Source of the DNA: Niastella yeongjuensis
GTDB taxonomy: Bacteria; Bacteroidota; Bacteroidia; Chitinophagales; Chitinophagaceae
Reading direction: 5' to 3'
NCBI RefSeq assembly: GCF_900110245.1
Contig: NZ_FOCZ01000002.1
Coordinates: 1-64,000 of the forward strand
Length of the DNA stretch: 64,000 bases
Shown here: positions 45,286 to 54,193 of the stretch, one piece after another
How the letters are laid out: each line of letters starts with the position of its first letter
Position numbering within the stretch: position 1 is the first letter of the stretch
Made by a program: the position numbers and the translations under genes
Notes under the pieces: model-generated
Seen by the model: the letters and a program-made list of their open reading frames with translations, nothing else
Told to the model about the DNA's origin: nothing
The model's database searches: none

Positions 45286-46218
45286 ATGGATAAGAAAATT
45301 CCAACCGAAAGTCTGTCAGACTATTATGCCAGAACGGGCTTTGCCATTACAAAAGACCATTTGCCCATTACGAGTGAATCGGGCCACTTCAATGTGCGTA
45401 TGGCAAACATTTGTTGCCGGAAAACACCTTTTAACCGGCGGGATTATTTAAAAATATGTATATGTTCAGGCAAGGGCAACGGTACCCTGGTATATGATGA
45501 CCGGGAGATACAATTGAGCCAGCCTTGTATCATTTTTACCCATCCGTCGGTACCAGCTTCTATTGAAATCACAAAAATGAGTCGCTATAGCTGCATCTTT
45601 AATAAACAGTTTATAGAAGGGCAAATGTCGCCCGATGTGCAGTATGCCAGCCCTTTGTTCAATGCTACCCTGTTCCCGGTGGTAATGCTTACTGAAGAAG
45701 AATTGGACCGGTTGAATGGATACTTTGCAGAGATGAAAAGACTGCAGGAATCGGATTACCCGTTTAAATGGGACATGGTCCGCAATATTTTGCAATTAGC
45801 TATCCATGAAGGAATACGGTTGCAGCAGCAGCAGGCGGTACAGTCTGGCGTTGTGCGCGACCGGCTGGTAAACTCCTTCTTTTCCCTTCTAAACCAGCAA
45901 TTTCCGGTTGATTCACCCGAGAATTCGTTAAAACTGTTAACCCCTGCCCATTTTGCCGATCTGCTGCATGTGCATGTGAACCATTTGAATAGTGTTATTA
46001 AAAAAAGCACCGGTAAATCAACCCGCGTCATAATTCACGAACGCCTTGTTTCCGAGGCCAAGGCACTGCTGCGCAATACCAGCTGGAATGTGGCTGAAAT
46101 TGGCTATGCGCTTGGGTTTGAGTATCCTTCTCATTTCAATAAATACTTCAAGCAATTTACTGCGGTAACCCCGATGGAGTTCCGGCAAAACAATATGGCT
46201 GTTTCGATGGCCCTTTGA
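45286..46218 (+). CDS. AraC-family transcriptional regulator
   Basis: The ATG at 45286 gives 310 residues. A frame open to 45265 adds seven residues. The N-terminal sensor domain has a cupin-like pattern (LKICICSGKGNGTLVYDDREIQ region). The C-terminal AraC DNA-binding domain spans about residues 205-300 with HFADLLHVHVNHLNSVIKK and VAEIGYALGFEYPSHFNKYF. It precedes the Bcr/CflA exporter gene by 85 bp on the same strand. Control of that gene is likely by proximity, and is inference. Confidence 0.8.
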   Translation: MDKKIPTESLSDYYARTGFAITKDHLPITSESGHFNVRMANICCRKTPFNRRDYLKICICSGKGNGTLVYDDREIQLSQPCIIFTHPSVPASIEITKMSRYSCIFNKQFIEGQMSPDVQYASPLFNATLFPVVMLTEEELDRLNGYFAEMKRLQESDYPFKWDMVRNILQLAIHEGIRLQQQQAVQSGVVRDRLVNSFFSLLNQQFPVDSPENSLKLLTPAHFADLLHVHVNHLNSVIKKSTGKSTRVIIHERLVSEAKALLRNTSWNVAEIGYALGFEYPSHFNKYFKQFTAVTPMEFRQNNMAVSMAL

Positions 46219-46303
46219 TTTGTATAATCATCTCTTTGAACCGTATAATTGGGTTTGCGCTTCGGTTGACTACTTTTACATCGTCAATTAAAAGATATCA
46301 ACC

Positions 46304-47542
46304 ATGAGGAGCATTACACAATCAAGGATACGTTCAAACACTTATGTGGCATTAGGCCTGATCCCGCTTTCCGGCTTTGCAATGGATGTTTACATCCCAT
46401 CACTGCCCGATATGGCCCTGCAGTTACACACAACGCCAGCTGCTATTCAGCTTACCCTTTCCTTATTTATCATTAGTTATGGGGTTTCCCAGTTGATAGT
46501 GGGTGGTTTGCTCGACAGCTACGGCCGTTACTGGCCTACCATGATCTCTATGCTGGCATTCAGCGCCGCCAGCTTTGCTATAGCTTTTGCTCAAAGCATG
46601 AATGTGATCTACGCCATGCGTATCGTCCAGGGCTTTACGGTAGCCGTAATTGTCGTCTCGAAACGCTCATTTTTTGTGGATGTATATAAAGGAGAAGAAC
46701 TAAAGAAATACACCAGTTTGTTCTCTGTGATCTGGGCAATAGGACCAATTGTGGCGCCATTCCTCGGGGGTTTCTTTCAAACCACATGGGGCTGGACTTC
46801 CAACTTTATCTTCCTGGGTATTTTTAGTTTAGCTTTCTTTTTAATTGAAGTAGTAATAGGTGGCGAATCACAAAAACAAGCCCAGCCGTTCAGCGTTCGT
46901 ACCATTCTCAGTACCTATGGCAAAATGGTGAAAACACCTGATTTTACCGCCGGCATGATCATTTTGGGACTTGCTTACGCCATGATCTTATTGTATGGGA
47001 TGGCCAGTCCGTTTTTGATAGAACAACGTTTACATTTTGATCCGCATGTAACTGGTTATTGTGCCCTGTTCTCAGGGGTGTCAGTAATGGTGGGCGGCAC
47101 TTTATCAAGAATGTTGATTGCAAAACCTTTTGTAAAGAAATTGTTGTTTGCTTCTATTTTACAACTGGTAGCGTTGGCGGTGCTGATCACCCTCACTTCA
47201 TTCTACCAGAATTTACCAACCCTGCTGATCTATGTTTTCCTGATACACAGCACAGGTGGATTTATATTCAATAACCTGATGTCGTATTGTTTGATCCGCT
47301 TTCCACAATATGCGGGTAAAGCTGCTGGTTTGGTAGGCGGCGGGTTTTCTGTAGTGACTTCTATTTTAAGTTCATTACTGGTAAATTTCTTAAGTATAAC
47401 CAATCAAACCGTTTTGGGAATTGGTTATGGAGTATTAGTAGTTGGCGTTTTGTTCACCATCATAAGAACGAAATGGATTGTAAACGAAAGACCGGCATCG
47501 AGTGAAAACGCACAAAGCAGTCCGGCAACTGCTGCGGCGTAA
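46304..47542 (+). CDS. MFS multidrug efflux transporter, Bcr/CflA type
   Basis: The 412-residue protein has 12 predicted membrane helices. The Bcr/CflA signature is in the first loop: MDVYIPSLPDMALQLHTTPAAIQ. The cytoplasmic loop 2-3 motif is GGLLDSYGRYWP, followed by motif-C-like AIGPIVAPFLGGFF. Such antiporters export drugs or small metabolites with H+ exchange. Substrate unknown. It follows an AraC regulator, a common arrangement for inducible export. A terminator follows 50 bp after the stop. Confidence 0.85.
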   Translation: MRSITQSRIRSNTYVALGLIPLSGFAMDVYIPSLPDMALQLHTTPAAIQLTLSLFIISYGVSQLIVGGLLDSYGRYWPTMISMLAFSAASFAIAFAQSMNVIYAMRIVQGFTVAVIVVSKRSFFVDVYKGEELKKYTSLFSVIWAIGPIVAPFLGGFFQTTWGWTSNFIFLGIFSLAFFLIEVVIGGESQKQAQPFSVRTILSTYGKMVKTPDFTAGMIILGLAYAMILLYGMASPFLIEQRLHFDPHVTGYCALFSGVSVMVGGTLSRMLIAKPFVKKLLFASILQLVALAVLITLTSFYQNLPTLLIYVFLIHSTGGFIFNNLMSYCLIRFPQYAGKAAGLVGGGFSVVTSILSSLLVNFLSITNQTVLGIGYGVLVVGVLFTIIRTKWIVNERPASSENAQSSPATAAA

Positions 47543-47591
47543 GATGATTGTAGCAGTAAAGAATGTTTATATAATGTTTGTTTAGGACAAC

Positions 47592-47628
47592 AAGCCCTCC
47601 AGATACATCGGGAGGGCTTTGTTGTTTT
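47592..47628 (+). terminator. Rho-independent terminator
   Basis: A perfect 9-bp stem AAGCCCTCC/GGAGGGCTT with a 10-nt loop is followed by TGTTGTTTTT. It ends the MFS transcript, between the two convergent genes. Confidence 0.8.
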
Positions 47629-48587
47629 TATGCGGTGAGGATTTCTTGTTCTTTTAATGTTTTGCAAATTTCTTCCAGATGGCTATGGTCTGTTCCGCAA
47701 CAACCGCCAATCACTTTTAATTCCGGTAACAAATGAAATAACTGAACATATCCTTCTGCCAGCAGGCATTTATCGCCGGCATCCAAGGTTACAGATTCAT
47801 CCAGTTCTGCATGACTTTTAAGGGAAGCATTTGCCCTGATGCCCCGCACCCTGTTTTTCCAATCACCCTCATTCTCCATTTGCGGTAGAAAATGTTGCGG
47901 GTGTGCACAGTTGATCATAAAATGTTCGGCATACTTATTCGTTGCCTGATCTGTTTTTTCAATGGCTTGGTGTAACAATTCGCCACCTGGCAGTTTGCCA
48001 TCGGTTTCTACGGTGAAGGATGCAACAACAGGTATTTGCAACGATTGGGCAGCCTGAATAATGCCGATGGCTTCATCACTGTAAGTCATGGTTACTGCAG
48101 TTACAATATCTGCCCCGGCCGCTGCAAATGCCTTTATCTGTTCCAGGTGATATTGCATAGCCTGATCGGCTGTCATGCGGTTTTCGGCTTTGTAGCCATC
48201 CCCTCTGGGCCCAATGTTTCCGCTTATAACAATATGCGGCAATGAGTGTGAAAAAGGCTGGGTTAATTCCTGAATGAAATAAATAGACTGTTTGTTCAAC
48301 GCAAACAAATCATCGCGTGAGTAACCCAATTGGGCACCCCAATCAGGGTTCGCCCGCCAGGTGGGGGATTCCATTACAAATCCCATTTGGTATTGTTCCG
48401 CCAGGGACTGATAAGGTTGGAAGTATTCTTCAAAGGCCTTCCTCCCTGCTTCGGTTTTCAGCAACTCAAAAGCGGCAAATGAATTCAGTGAAAATCCTTT
48501 ATTGAATATCAGGGTAGTTTCCAGACCGCCATCGGTGAGGTAATACTTTTCCCTGAAAACAGCTGATGGGTGTTGTGTGTTTTCCAT
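47628..48587 (-). CDS. Homocysteine S-methyltransferase family protein
   Basis: The 319-residue protein has the family's zinc-binding Cys residues: MINCAHP (about 225) and the paired GGCCGTD near the C-terminus. The N-terminal motif LTDGGLETTL is also typical. It would transfer a methyl group from a donor such as S-methylmethionine to homocysteine. The best match is to the MmuM-type one-domain enzymes, without the cobalamin-binding modules of MetH. Whether it supplies methionine or detoxifies a methylated compound is not shown. It is convergent with the MFS gene. Confidence 0.85.
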   Translation of the reverse strand: MENTQHPSAVFREKYYLTDGGLETTLIFNKGFSLNSFAAFELLKTEAGRKAFEEYFQPYQSLAEQYQMGFVMESPTWRANPDWGAQLGYSRDDLFALNKQSIYFIQELTQPFSHSLPHIVISGNIGPRGDGYKAENRMTADQAMQYHLEQIKAFAAAGADIVTAVTMTYSDEAIGIIQAAQSLQIPVVASFTVETDGKLPGGELLHQAIEKTDQATNKYAEHFMINCAHPQHFLPQMENEGDWKNRVRGIRANASLKSHAELDESVTLDAGDKCLLAEGYVQLFHLLPELKVIGGCCGTDHSHLEEICKTLKEQEILTA

Positions 48588-48664
48588 TTTTGGTCAGTTT
48601 ATAGGTTAGGAAAAAGTTACCCCTTTTTTAAGCCAACCTCAAATGTTTTTTGAGTGATAATACA

Positions 48665-48696
48665 AAAAGGCCCCGACGGTACCGCCGGGGCCTTTT
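48665..48696. terminator. Bidirectional terminator
   Basis: An 11-bp stem AAAAGGCCCCG/CGGGGCCTTTT with a CGGTACCG-containing loop, A-rich and T-rich flanks. It ends the minus-strand lipoprotein gene at 48714-49613. Confidence 0.8.
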
Positions 48697-48713
48697 ATAA
48701 ATATAATATTGGT

Positions 48714-49613
48714 TTAGTTGATACTTATAACGGTTGAATCGGAACTCCAGGTCTGGTTGGTTTTCATAACAAAACTACCGGCAACATTGGTGGGGATACC
48801 GTATAAATAGCCAGTTACAATTGTTTTTTTGTTAGCACTCACTACAACGTTTGAGATTGTTTTTGATTGAGGTGCGCCTGTAAGCCTGTCTTTCCAGTAT
48901 ATTGTCAGGGAAAGTGGGTTGGTTGAACCAAAAAGATAATATTCCCAGGTTGTTTGAGAGGTCCTGTCTATAGAGGAATTGCCGTAATTATAAGAAGCAA
49001 TATCAGCGTTAACCAGATAAGTTTGTGGTACTCCTGAAATGCTTACAGATACAGCACCGCTGGTATCTGAGGCAGGTAAAGCATCTTTAAGCTCTACTTT
49101 TAAAAGCCCCACGATGCGATTTAAAGTTACATCGTTATGTGAGGTGATCCCATTACTTACGGTGACCTGTAACTTTTTATAAAAAAAATCACCAGTCGGC
49201 TTGGCATTGAAGGAATTGAATGCTGCACTGTCCAATCTGCTATGGTTAGTAGTGATATTTGAATTGTAAAGTCCCTTTCTATTCCATGCACCCAATGCAA
49301 CTGTATAAGTTCCCGGGAACAGTGAGTCCGAAATATTGCCGAAATTAATATCTGTAGAATCCTGTACAATGTAATTATACGGACTGCCATCGCTTTTAAA
49401 AGCCATATAGAATATTTTCTTAAAACCGGAGAGCGAAGGGTCGGCCTGTACACGTCCATTTGCACTCATGTCTTCCTGTGAAACCAGGAAATTTGTAAGG
49501 CTGAAATTTACGGGTATTTTCGACTCGGAAGCGGGCGATTCATTTGGCGCAGTGTTTTTTTTACAGGCAAACAGCACGCATGCCAGTAACAGGGACGGGA
49601 TTACTTTTTTCAT
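48714..49613 (-). CDS. FimB/Mfa2-like or related cell-surface lipoprotein
   Basis: The 299-residue protein has a lipoprotein signal (LLLACVLFAC, Cys17) followed by a Ser/Pro-rich linker. The mature beta-sandwich has a central helix-free region with HNDVTLNRIVGLLKVELKDAL. The RIVGLL motif and overall layout are like the FimB/Mfa2 family of fimbria-anchoring proteins, but no fimbrillin gene is near. Monocistronic, with its own terminator. It could be another surface beta-sandwich lipoprotein. Confidence 0.55.
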   Translation of the reverse strand: MKKVIPSLLLACVLFACKKNTAPNESPASESKIPVNFSLTNFLVSQEDMSANGRVQADPSLSGFKKIFYMAFKSDGSPYNYIVQDSTDINFGNISDSLFPGTYTVALGAWNRKGLYNSNITTNHSRLDSAAFNSFNAKPTGDFFYKKLQVTVSNGITSHNDVTLNRIVGLLKVELKDALPASDTSGAVSVSISGVPQTYLVNADIASYNYGNSSIDRTSQTTWEYYLFGSTNPLSLTIYWKDRLTGAPQSKTISNVVVSANKKTIVTGYLYGIPTNVAGSFVMKTNQTWSSDSTVISIN

Positions 49614-49756
49614 GACAAATTTAGGGGATTGTTTTTTTACGAATATTGACGGTATCTAACGACCGTAAAAGATAATAATTTTCTTTTATCGAAACAATAT
49701 ACCTGGAATAAGTAGTTTCCCCCTTTTTTATGTTTGAAATGATTAGCACATAGCGA

Positions 49757-50497
49757 TTATTGCCATTTCATTTGCCTGATCTTGGTACCGGTGCCAATGA
49801 TCAGCTTTATGTAGGGACCTTCATAATTATATTCGGGCGCATCCTGAGGCTGATGCCCATTGATGCGGGCTTTGTTTACGCCGGGTGAAATGTTATACCC
49901 GAGCCTTACTCCCATGGTCATATATCTGTTGAATTGTGGGCAATCCCATTTATTATTGGTCAGGGTGAATATTTTCTCTAACTGAACACCCAGGTCAAGG
50001 GTTGCATTTGAAAACTGAAGGCTGGAATTATAGCGGGGTGTATTCAGCAATTCATTCATGTCATAAACATTTGAAATATCGTTGAACTGCAATTTTGTAT
50101 TAAATGCCGTAATGCCTGCGTATGGGTATAACCGAAATTTTGGTTTCTGCACCAGGGCATACCCAATGGCGGCGCCAATAGTATAACCTTTAAATTCGGT
50201 ATTTCTGCCGATACGCTGATCGACATGATTGGGCAGCACCAGGGAAAAATCTGTACGAAACAACAACCTGTTTACAAAATAACCAAATGAAACCGACAGG
50301 GTACCATAATCTTCTTTCATGGGTTTGAAGCCGGCGCCTTTTAGCGACGCATTTATTGAACTCATATTGGTGTGCAGGTACCCAAGCCCTACATCCATTT
50401 GAATATATTTGTTTTTGGAAACGGTAATGGAGCTGTCCTGTGTAAAACCCGTTGCTGCAAGCAGGCAACTTATTGCCAGCAAAGCTGTTTGCTTCAT
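49757..50497 (-). CDS. Outer-membrane beta-barrel protein
   Basis: The 246-residue protein has a signal peptide (LLAISCLLAATGFTQ). Alternating strands (YIQMDVGLGYLHTNM, TLSVSFGYFVNRLLF, YTIGAAIGYALVQ, MTMGVRLGYNI) indicate a small outer-membrane barrel. It is the last gene of a four-gene operon starting with the ECF sigma factor at 52412, 7 bp after the DUF4097-like gene. It may be the controlled output of that system. Confidence 0.65.
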   Translation of the reverse strand: MKQTALLAISCLLAATGFTQDSSITVSKNKYIQMDVGLGYLHTNMSSINASLKGAGFKPMKEDYGTLSVSFGYFVNRLLFRTDFSLVLPNHVDQRIGRNTEFKGYTIGAAIGYALVQKPKFRLYPYAGITAFNTKLQFNDISNVYDMNELLNTPRYNSSLQFSNATLDLGVQLEKIFTLTNNKWDCPQFNRYMTMGVRLGYNISPGVNKARINGHQPQDAPEYNYEGPYIKLIIGTGTKIRQMKWQ

Positions 50498-50504
50498 GAG
50501 TATT

Positions 50505-51392
50505 TTATTTGATAGTTACAGAATTGTATGATGCGTTGACTGCCAGTAACGGCAGCGATAAAGAGCCGGTAGTAATGAATGAAGTTTGATTTCCTTTTTT
50601 TATTAACCTGTCTGTATATTTTCCAGGCAGGTACAGGGTGCCGTCAGTGCTGATGAGTTTGTACCGGCAGCCATCCAGGTCTTGCGGACGGATGGTAACA
50701 TCAGACCGGTTTGATTTAATATTCAACGAACCGATCTTTTTTATGCTTAGGTCAAGATCCCCCTGTTTGCTAAAAAAGGAATAATGACCGCCGCCATCGA
50801 GGTCGAGTGAGATCTTTGATTGTTCATCTGTACAGTTCAGCGAAGCGATATTGATACAATTGCCCCTGATATCGCTGTAGCCGGCATTGGCTACCAAATT
50901 TCCGCCAACATCGGTAAAACGGAGGTCCCCAAAAGAAATGGTTACCTGAATATTTCCGGTAAGTCGAACCAGGTTTATTTCTCCATATTTATTCGTGAGC
51001 TGCAGTTTGTTCCGGACGGGCACCATCAGTTCCATTTTTATTTCCAGTTTACTTTGAATATGATCTACTGCCGCTGGTAGTTTGAAAATATTCTGAAGCG
51101 CTACATAGTCTTTTTCATTGGCAATGCCGAATTGCATATAGCCTAACTCCCGGTTTGCAATGGCCAGGTCTGGATGACGGGCAAAGTAATTGATGCGTAC
51201 CTGGATGTAATTATTATTCCAGCCGGTTACCATCATGGTGGCCTTTTCGGCATTTACTACAAATACAGTAGCAGGGGTGCAGGAAATGTTTTTTGTAAAA
51301 GACCTGCTTGCGGTTTGCGCAACTGGCTGGGCTTCCAGATTACCGACAATCGCGGACGCAAGTATGAATAAAGCACTGACCCGTTTATGCAT
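50505..51392 (-). CDS. Exported DUF4097-like beta-helix protein
   Basis: The 295-residue protein has a signal peptide (ALFILASAIVGNLEAQ). The mature part is a series of short strands with repeated turns (GEINLVRLTGNIQVTISFGDL, then GDLDLSIKKIGSLNIKSNRSDV), as in DUF4097 or adhesin-like beta-helix proteins. It is commonly found downstream of ECF sigma/anti-sigma pairs in Bacteroidota. It lies 1 bp after the anti-sigma-like gene and 7 bp before the barrel gene. Function unknown; a cell-surface location is inferred from the signal peptide and operon. Confidence 0.65.
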   Translation of the reverse strand: MHKRVSALFILASAIVGNLEAQPVAQTASRSFTKNISCTPATVFVVNAEKATMMVTGWNNNYIQVRINYFARHPDLAIANRELGYMQFGIANEKDYVALQNIFKLPAAVDHIQSKLEIKMELMVPVRNKLQLTNKYGEINLVRLTGNIQVTISFGDLRFTDVGGNLVANAGYSDIRGNCINIASLNCTDEQSKISLDLDGGGHYSFFSKQGDLDLSIKKIGSLNIKSNRSDVTIRPQDLDGCRYKLISTDGTLYLPGKYTDRLIKKGNQTSFITTGSLSLPLLAVNASYNSVTIK

Positions 51393-51393
51393 A

Positions 51394-51894
51394 TTACAAA
51401 GTTTGCAGCATGGCTTTTACAATCCGTGCCTGATGATTTTCAATTCTTGTTTTAGCCCTTATCAATTGTTCGTCGTTCCCGAATATTTTGAGTTGCTGGT
51501 TGATGTCTGCAAGTGCTGTTGAAGACGCATCCAGGTCCGATTGCAACTCTTTAAAAGCCGGGGAATCACAAATGATATTATTACCCCGGCAAACCCTTTT
51601 AATATATGCCATCGCTTCTTTTTCCGTAGCGGGTAAGGGGCGTATTTTATGTTGGAAAGAAGACAGGTCGGTTTCTTTTTTAGCGCCAGGCCATAATGTT
51701 ATGGCTGTTGCAAGTAATATTATAGTGGCTGCGACACTCCATCGTTGCACTCTTATTGCACGCCTGTGTTTTCTTTTAGTATCGATGGCTGTCCATAATG
51801 CGGTTGCAGGTGGCAACCCGGCCGGATATCTTTTTTCTAGTGAGGCGGCGCTTTGTCGCAAGGCTTCCTCTATCAGTTGATCATTCCATTCCAT
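51394..51894 (-). CDS. Anti-sigma-factor-like membrane protein
   Basis: The 166-residue protein has a short cytosolic N-terminus (about 45 residues), one membrane helix (VAATIILLATAITLW, about residues 49-65) and a periplasmic helical tail. This is the topology of Bacteroidota anti-sigma proteins. There is no ZAS motif, so the class is a non-zinc type. It overlaps the upstream sigma gene by 22 bp, which strongly suggests a sigma/anti-sigma pair. The tail has two Cys (RVCRGNNIICDS). Confidence 0.7.
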   Translation of the reverse strand: MEWNDQLIEEALRQSAASLEKRYPAGLPPATALWTAIDTKRKHRRAIRVQRWSVAATIILLATAITLWPGAKKETDLSSFQHKIRPLPATEKEAMAYIKRVCRGNNIICDSPAFKELQSDLDASSTALADINQQLKIFGNDEQLIRAKTRIENHQARIVKAMLQTL

Positions 51895-52412
51895 CCGTGG
51901 ATTTTTAAAAGTTCCTTTAATTTATTACGGGCATGTGTTAGCTGCGATCGCGAGGCGCTTTCTGTAATGCCAAGAAAATGGGAAATTTCCTTATGGCTGT
52001 ACCCATCTATCACATACAGGTTTATTATGGTGCGATAACCAGGTGGTAAAAGATGGATCAGTCTAATAATTTCCTTTGCTTCCGGACCGTTGTGCGCAGG
52101 TTGAACAAGCTCCTCCTGTTTTTCTTCATCGATCAATACCAGCGGATTGCTTTTGCGAAGCCGCATGAGGCATTCGTTGATCATGATCTTTCTTATCCAG
52201 ATCTCCAGGCTTTGTTCGCCGCGGTATTCAAACGTTTTTAATTTGTCGAATACCTTTATGAAACCGTCAATAAGTACGTCCTGTACTTCAGCGTCGTTTT
52301 TCAGGTATCGCTGGCATAGCCGGGTCATTACGGTTACATACCGTTCATACAGGAGCTTTTCGCTCATGCGGTCGCGTCGAAGGCATGCTGCTATTAGCTC
52401 CTTAACTTCCAA
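51873..52412 (-). CDS. ECF RNA polymerase sigma factor
   Basis: The 179-residue protein has region 2 (LLYERYVTVMTRLCQRYLKN, then DVLIDGFIKVFDKLKTF) and region 4 (LPPGYRTIINLYVIDGYSHKEISHFLG). It directs transcription of genes with matching promoters in response to an envelope signal. It heads a four-gene operon (sigma, anti-sigma, DUF4097-like, barrel). No further target can be named. It overlaps the anti-sigma-like gene by 22 bp. Confidence 0.85.
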   Translation of the reverse strand: MEVKELIAACLRRDRMSEKLLYERYVTVMTRLCQRYLKNDAEVQDVLIDGFIKVFDKLKTFEYRGEQSLEIWIRKIMINECLMRLRKSNPLVLIDEEKQEELVQPAHNGPEAKEIIRLIHLLPPGYRTIINLYVIDGYSHKEISHFLGITESASRSQLTHARNKLKELLKIHGWNGMIN

Positions 52413-52480
52413 ATAATTCCGGGATTTGTGTTATAATAGTATAATGCAACAGATGAAAGGAACGCTGCATGGACGTTTGT

Positions 52481-52518
52481 AAATAAAAAATGCCCTCCTG
52501 GCTCAGCCGGGAAGGCAT
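52481..52518 (-). terminator. Terminator (minus strand)
   Basis: An imperfect 11-bp stem around TGCC.TCC.GGC/GCC.GGA.GGCA is followed on the minus strand by a T tract (TTTTTTATTT). It ends the DUF3592 gene. Confidence 0.65.
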
Positions 52519-52536
52519 CTTAAACTTCTTTAATAA

Positions 52537-53481
52537 TTACCTGTTTTCTTTTCGTTTGAGATAATTCTGCCAGACAAAAAATGCTGCAAACGCCCAGAAA
52601 AACACGGCTACCCAAATGTTCATGTTATCGCCGGTATAGTTCACCGGCATCATATCATTTAGTGAAGGGTTGTAGAATACGGGAAGCTGATCATTGGCCT
52701 TTAGCTTATCATAATCGTCTTCTTCAATGGGGATCATTCTTTGTTCTTTATCAAATTGAACCCAGGCTTCGTAAGTAACCCACCAGGCATCGCTTCTTTT
52801 GGAATGCCGTTGGTATTCGGTGCTGATGATGGTAACTGTTTTTTGTTGCCCTTCATTTTTGATCTTGTTGAAGTAGCTGTGGTATTGCCAGCCGTTATAA
52901 GTGAAATACAGGGCAAAGGAAAGTACCCCTGCGGTAACAATGAGGCGGCCCACATGGGCCAGCAAAGGGATATGCACAATGCTGCTAATAAGGCCCATGG
53001 TCAGAAGTACAAACGCAGTTCCAAGGATCAGGGTTAGCAACAGCCATTTTCGTTCATCGTTCCACATACTTACAAAAGAGAAATCCAGAAGAAGCGAGCG
53101 ATTGGTCCGGTCTTTAAAATTTATCTGTTTGGTGGCCTGCCGGAAGGCATTATACTGCGGGTGATACAATAAGGTTAATTTATCACCTACGTACACCCAT
53201 CCTGAATCCTGGATGTAGCGGGTGGAATACGATTGGTTATTGTAATTAAATGTAATGTAAACCTTATTAGAGAACTGATCGTACCAGACGTGGTTTTGCC
53301 GGTCGGTGGCAGTTACCTGTACTTTTACCGGCTGGCCCTCCTTAATGAACTGTTGTAATTCTTTTTCGTTGTTGTACAAACGCCAGCTGCCCCAGGTGAG
53401 GTATCCGAGAAGTAAGGCGATAATGATTGACCAAAACCAACTGTAGAAATTCCTGGCTGTGGTGATTAGTCCTTTTAACAT
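52537..53481 (-). CDS. DUF3592-like membrane protein
   Basis: The ATG at 53481 gives 314 residues. A frame open to 53532 adds 17 residues. It has an N-terminal helix (FYSWFWSIIIALLLGYL), then a beta domain (QPVKVQVTATDRQNH ... YSTRYIQDSGWVYVGDKLTLLYHP). Two central helices follow, then a second related beta domain (KTVTIISTEYQRHSK ... LPVFYNPSLNDMMPVNY) and a last helix. The paired VTVxxT ... VxYxP domains are typical of DUF3592. Function unknown. Confidence 0.65.
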   Translation of the reverse strand: MLKGLITTARNFYSWFWSIIIALLLGYLTWGSWRLYNNEKELQQFIKEGQPVKVQVTATDRQNHVWYDQFSNKVYITFNYNNQSYSTRYIQDSGWVYVGDKLTLLYHPQYNAFRQATKQINFKDRTNRSLLLDFSFVSMWNDERKWLLLTLILGTAFVLLTMGLISSIVHIPLLAHVGRLIVTAGVLSFALYFTYNGWQYHSYFNKIKNEGQQKTVTIISTEYQRHSKRSDAWWVTYEAWVQFDKEQRMIPIEEDDYDKLKANDQLPVFYNPSLNDMMPVNYTGDNMNIWVAVFFWAFAAFFVWQNYLKRKENR

Positions 53482-53605
53482 TGATTTTATTTTGTACGAA
53501 TACCAAAATAAGAATTTAGGCTTTTCACGCAAACATGCCGGTTATTATATTGGCCCCTGTTTAAAATATTATTAACAGTATTTTCGAAGTCCCTGATAAC
53601 CCGGG

Positions 53606-53636
53606 TTTGAAATATTTAATTTTTTTTATCTTTTTG
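53606..53636 (+). promoter_or_regulatory. Putative promoter of the CAP/macroglobulin gene cluster
   Basis: TTTG at 53606-53609, a 17-bp spacer and TATCTTTT at 53627-53634 fit the Bacteroidota -33/-7 pattern (seven of eight in the -7 element). It lies 44 bp before the ATG at 53680. Confidence 0.45.
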
Positions 53637-53679
53637 TGGTACGAATTTAGCAGAAGACCCAACCATCAACCCCAATAGT

Positions 53680-54180
53680 ATGAAGTATGTATTTCCTTTG
53701 TCTCTTGTTTTTTTATCCGGTATTGCTATTAAAACCAGTGCGGCTGACTTTTCTGTGCCTTTAAAACCGGTTCCTGCGGTGTCGGCCGCTCCAACAGACT
53801 ATACAAGCATGGCCATCGATGTGCTTAAATATGTTAACGAGTACCGTCGTAAAAAGGGATTATCCCCGCTGGTAATGAATAATGTAATGAATGCAGAAGC
53901 TTTAAAGCACAGCCAGAATATGGCGTCGCGCCGTACTTCCTTCGGGCATAATGGTTTTGACGGCCGTTCAAACAGGATCTCTTCAGCCATAAGCGGTATC
54001 TCAGAAGTAGGCGAGAATGTTTCCATGGGCAGCACTTCTGCCAAAGAAGTTGTTGATCACTGGTTAAAAAGTGATGTGCACAGAGAAAACATCGAAGGAC
54101 ATTATAAAATAACCGGTATTGGCATTGCAGCCGATAAAAGAGGTATTTTATATTTCACTCAGATATTTGCCATGAACTAA
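53680..54180 (+). CDS. Exported CAP-domain (SCP/PR-1-like) protein
   Basis: The 166-residue protein has a signal peptide (FPLSLVFLSGIAIKTSAAD). The CAP domain spans about residues 45-165, with the family's His/Glu cavity: FGHNGF, VGENV and DVHREN. Bacterial CAP proteins (YkwD-like) are exported, with unsettled activity. It is 13 bp upstream of the macroglobulin-like gene and probably co-transcribed with it. Confidence 0.85.
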   Translation: MKYVFPLSLVFLSGIAIKTSAADFSVPLKPVPAVSAAPTDYTSMAIDVLKYVNEYRRKKGLSPLVMNNVMNAEALKHSQNMASRRTSFGHNGFDGRSNRISSAISGISEVGENVSMGSTSAKEVVDHWLKSDVHRENIEGHYKITGIGIAADKRGILYFTQIFAMN

Positions 54181-54193
54181 CTATTTTGCCAAT

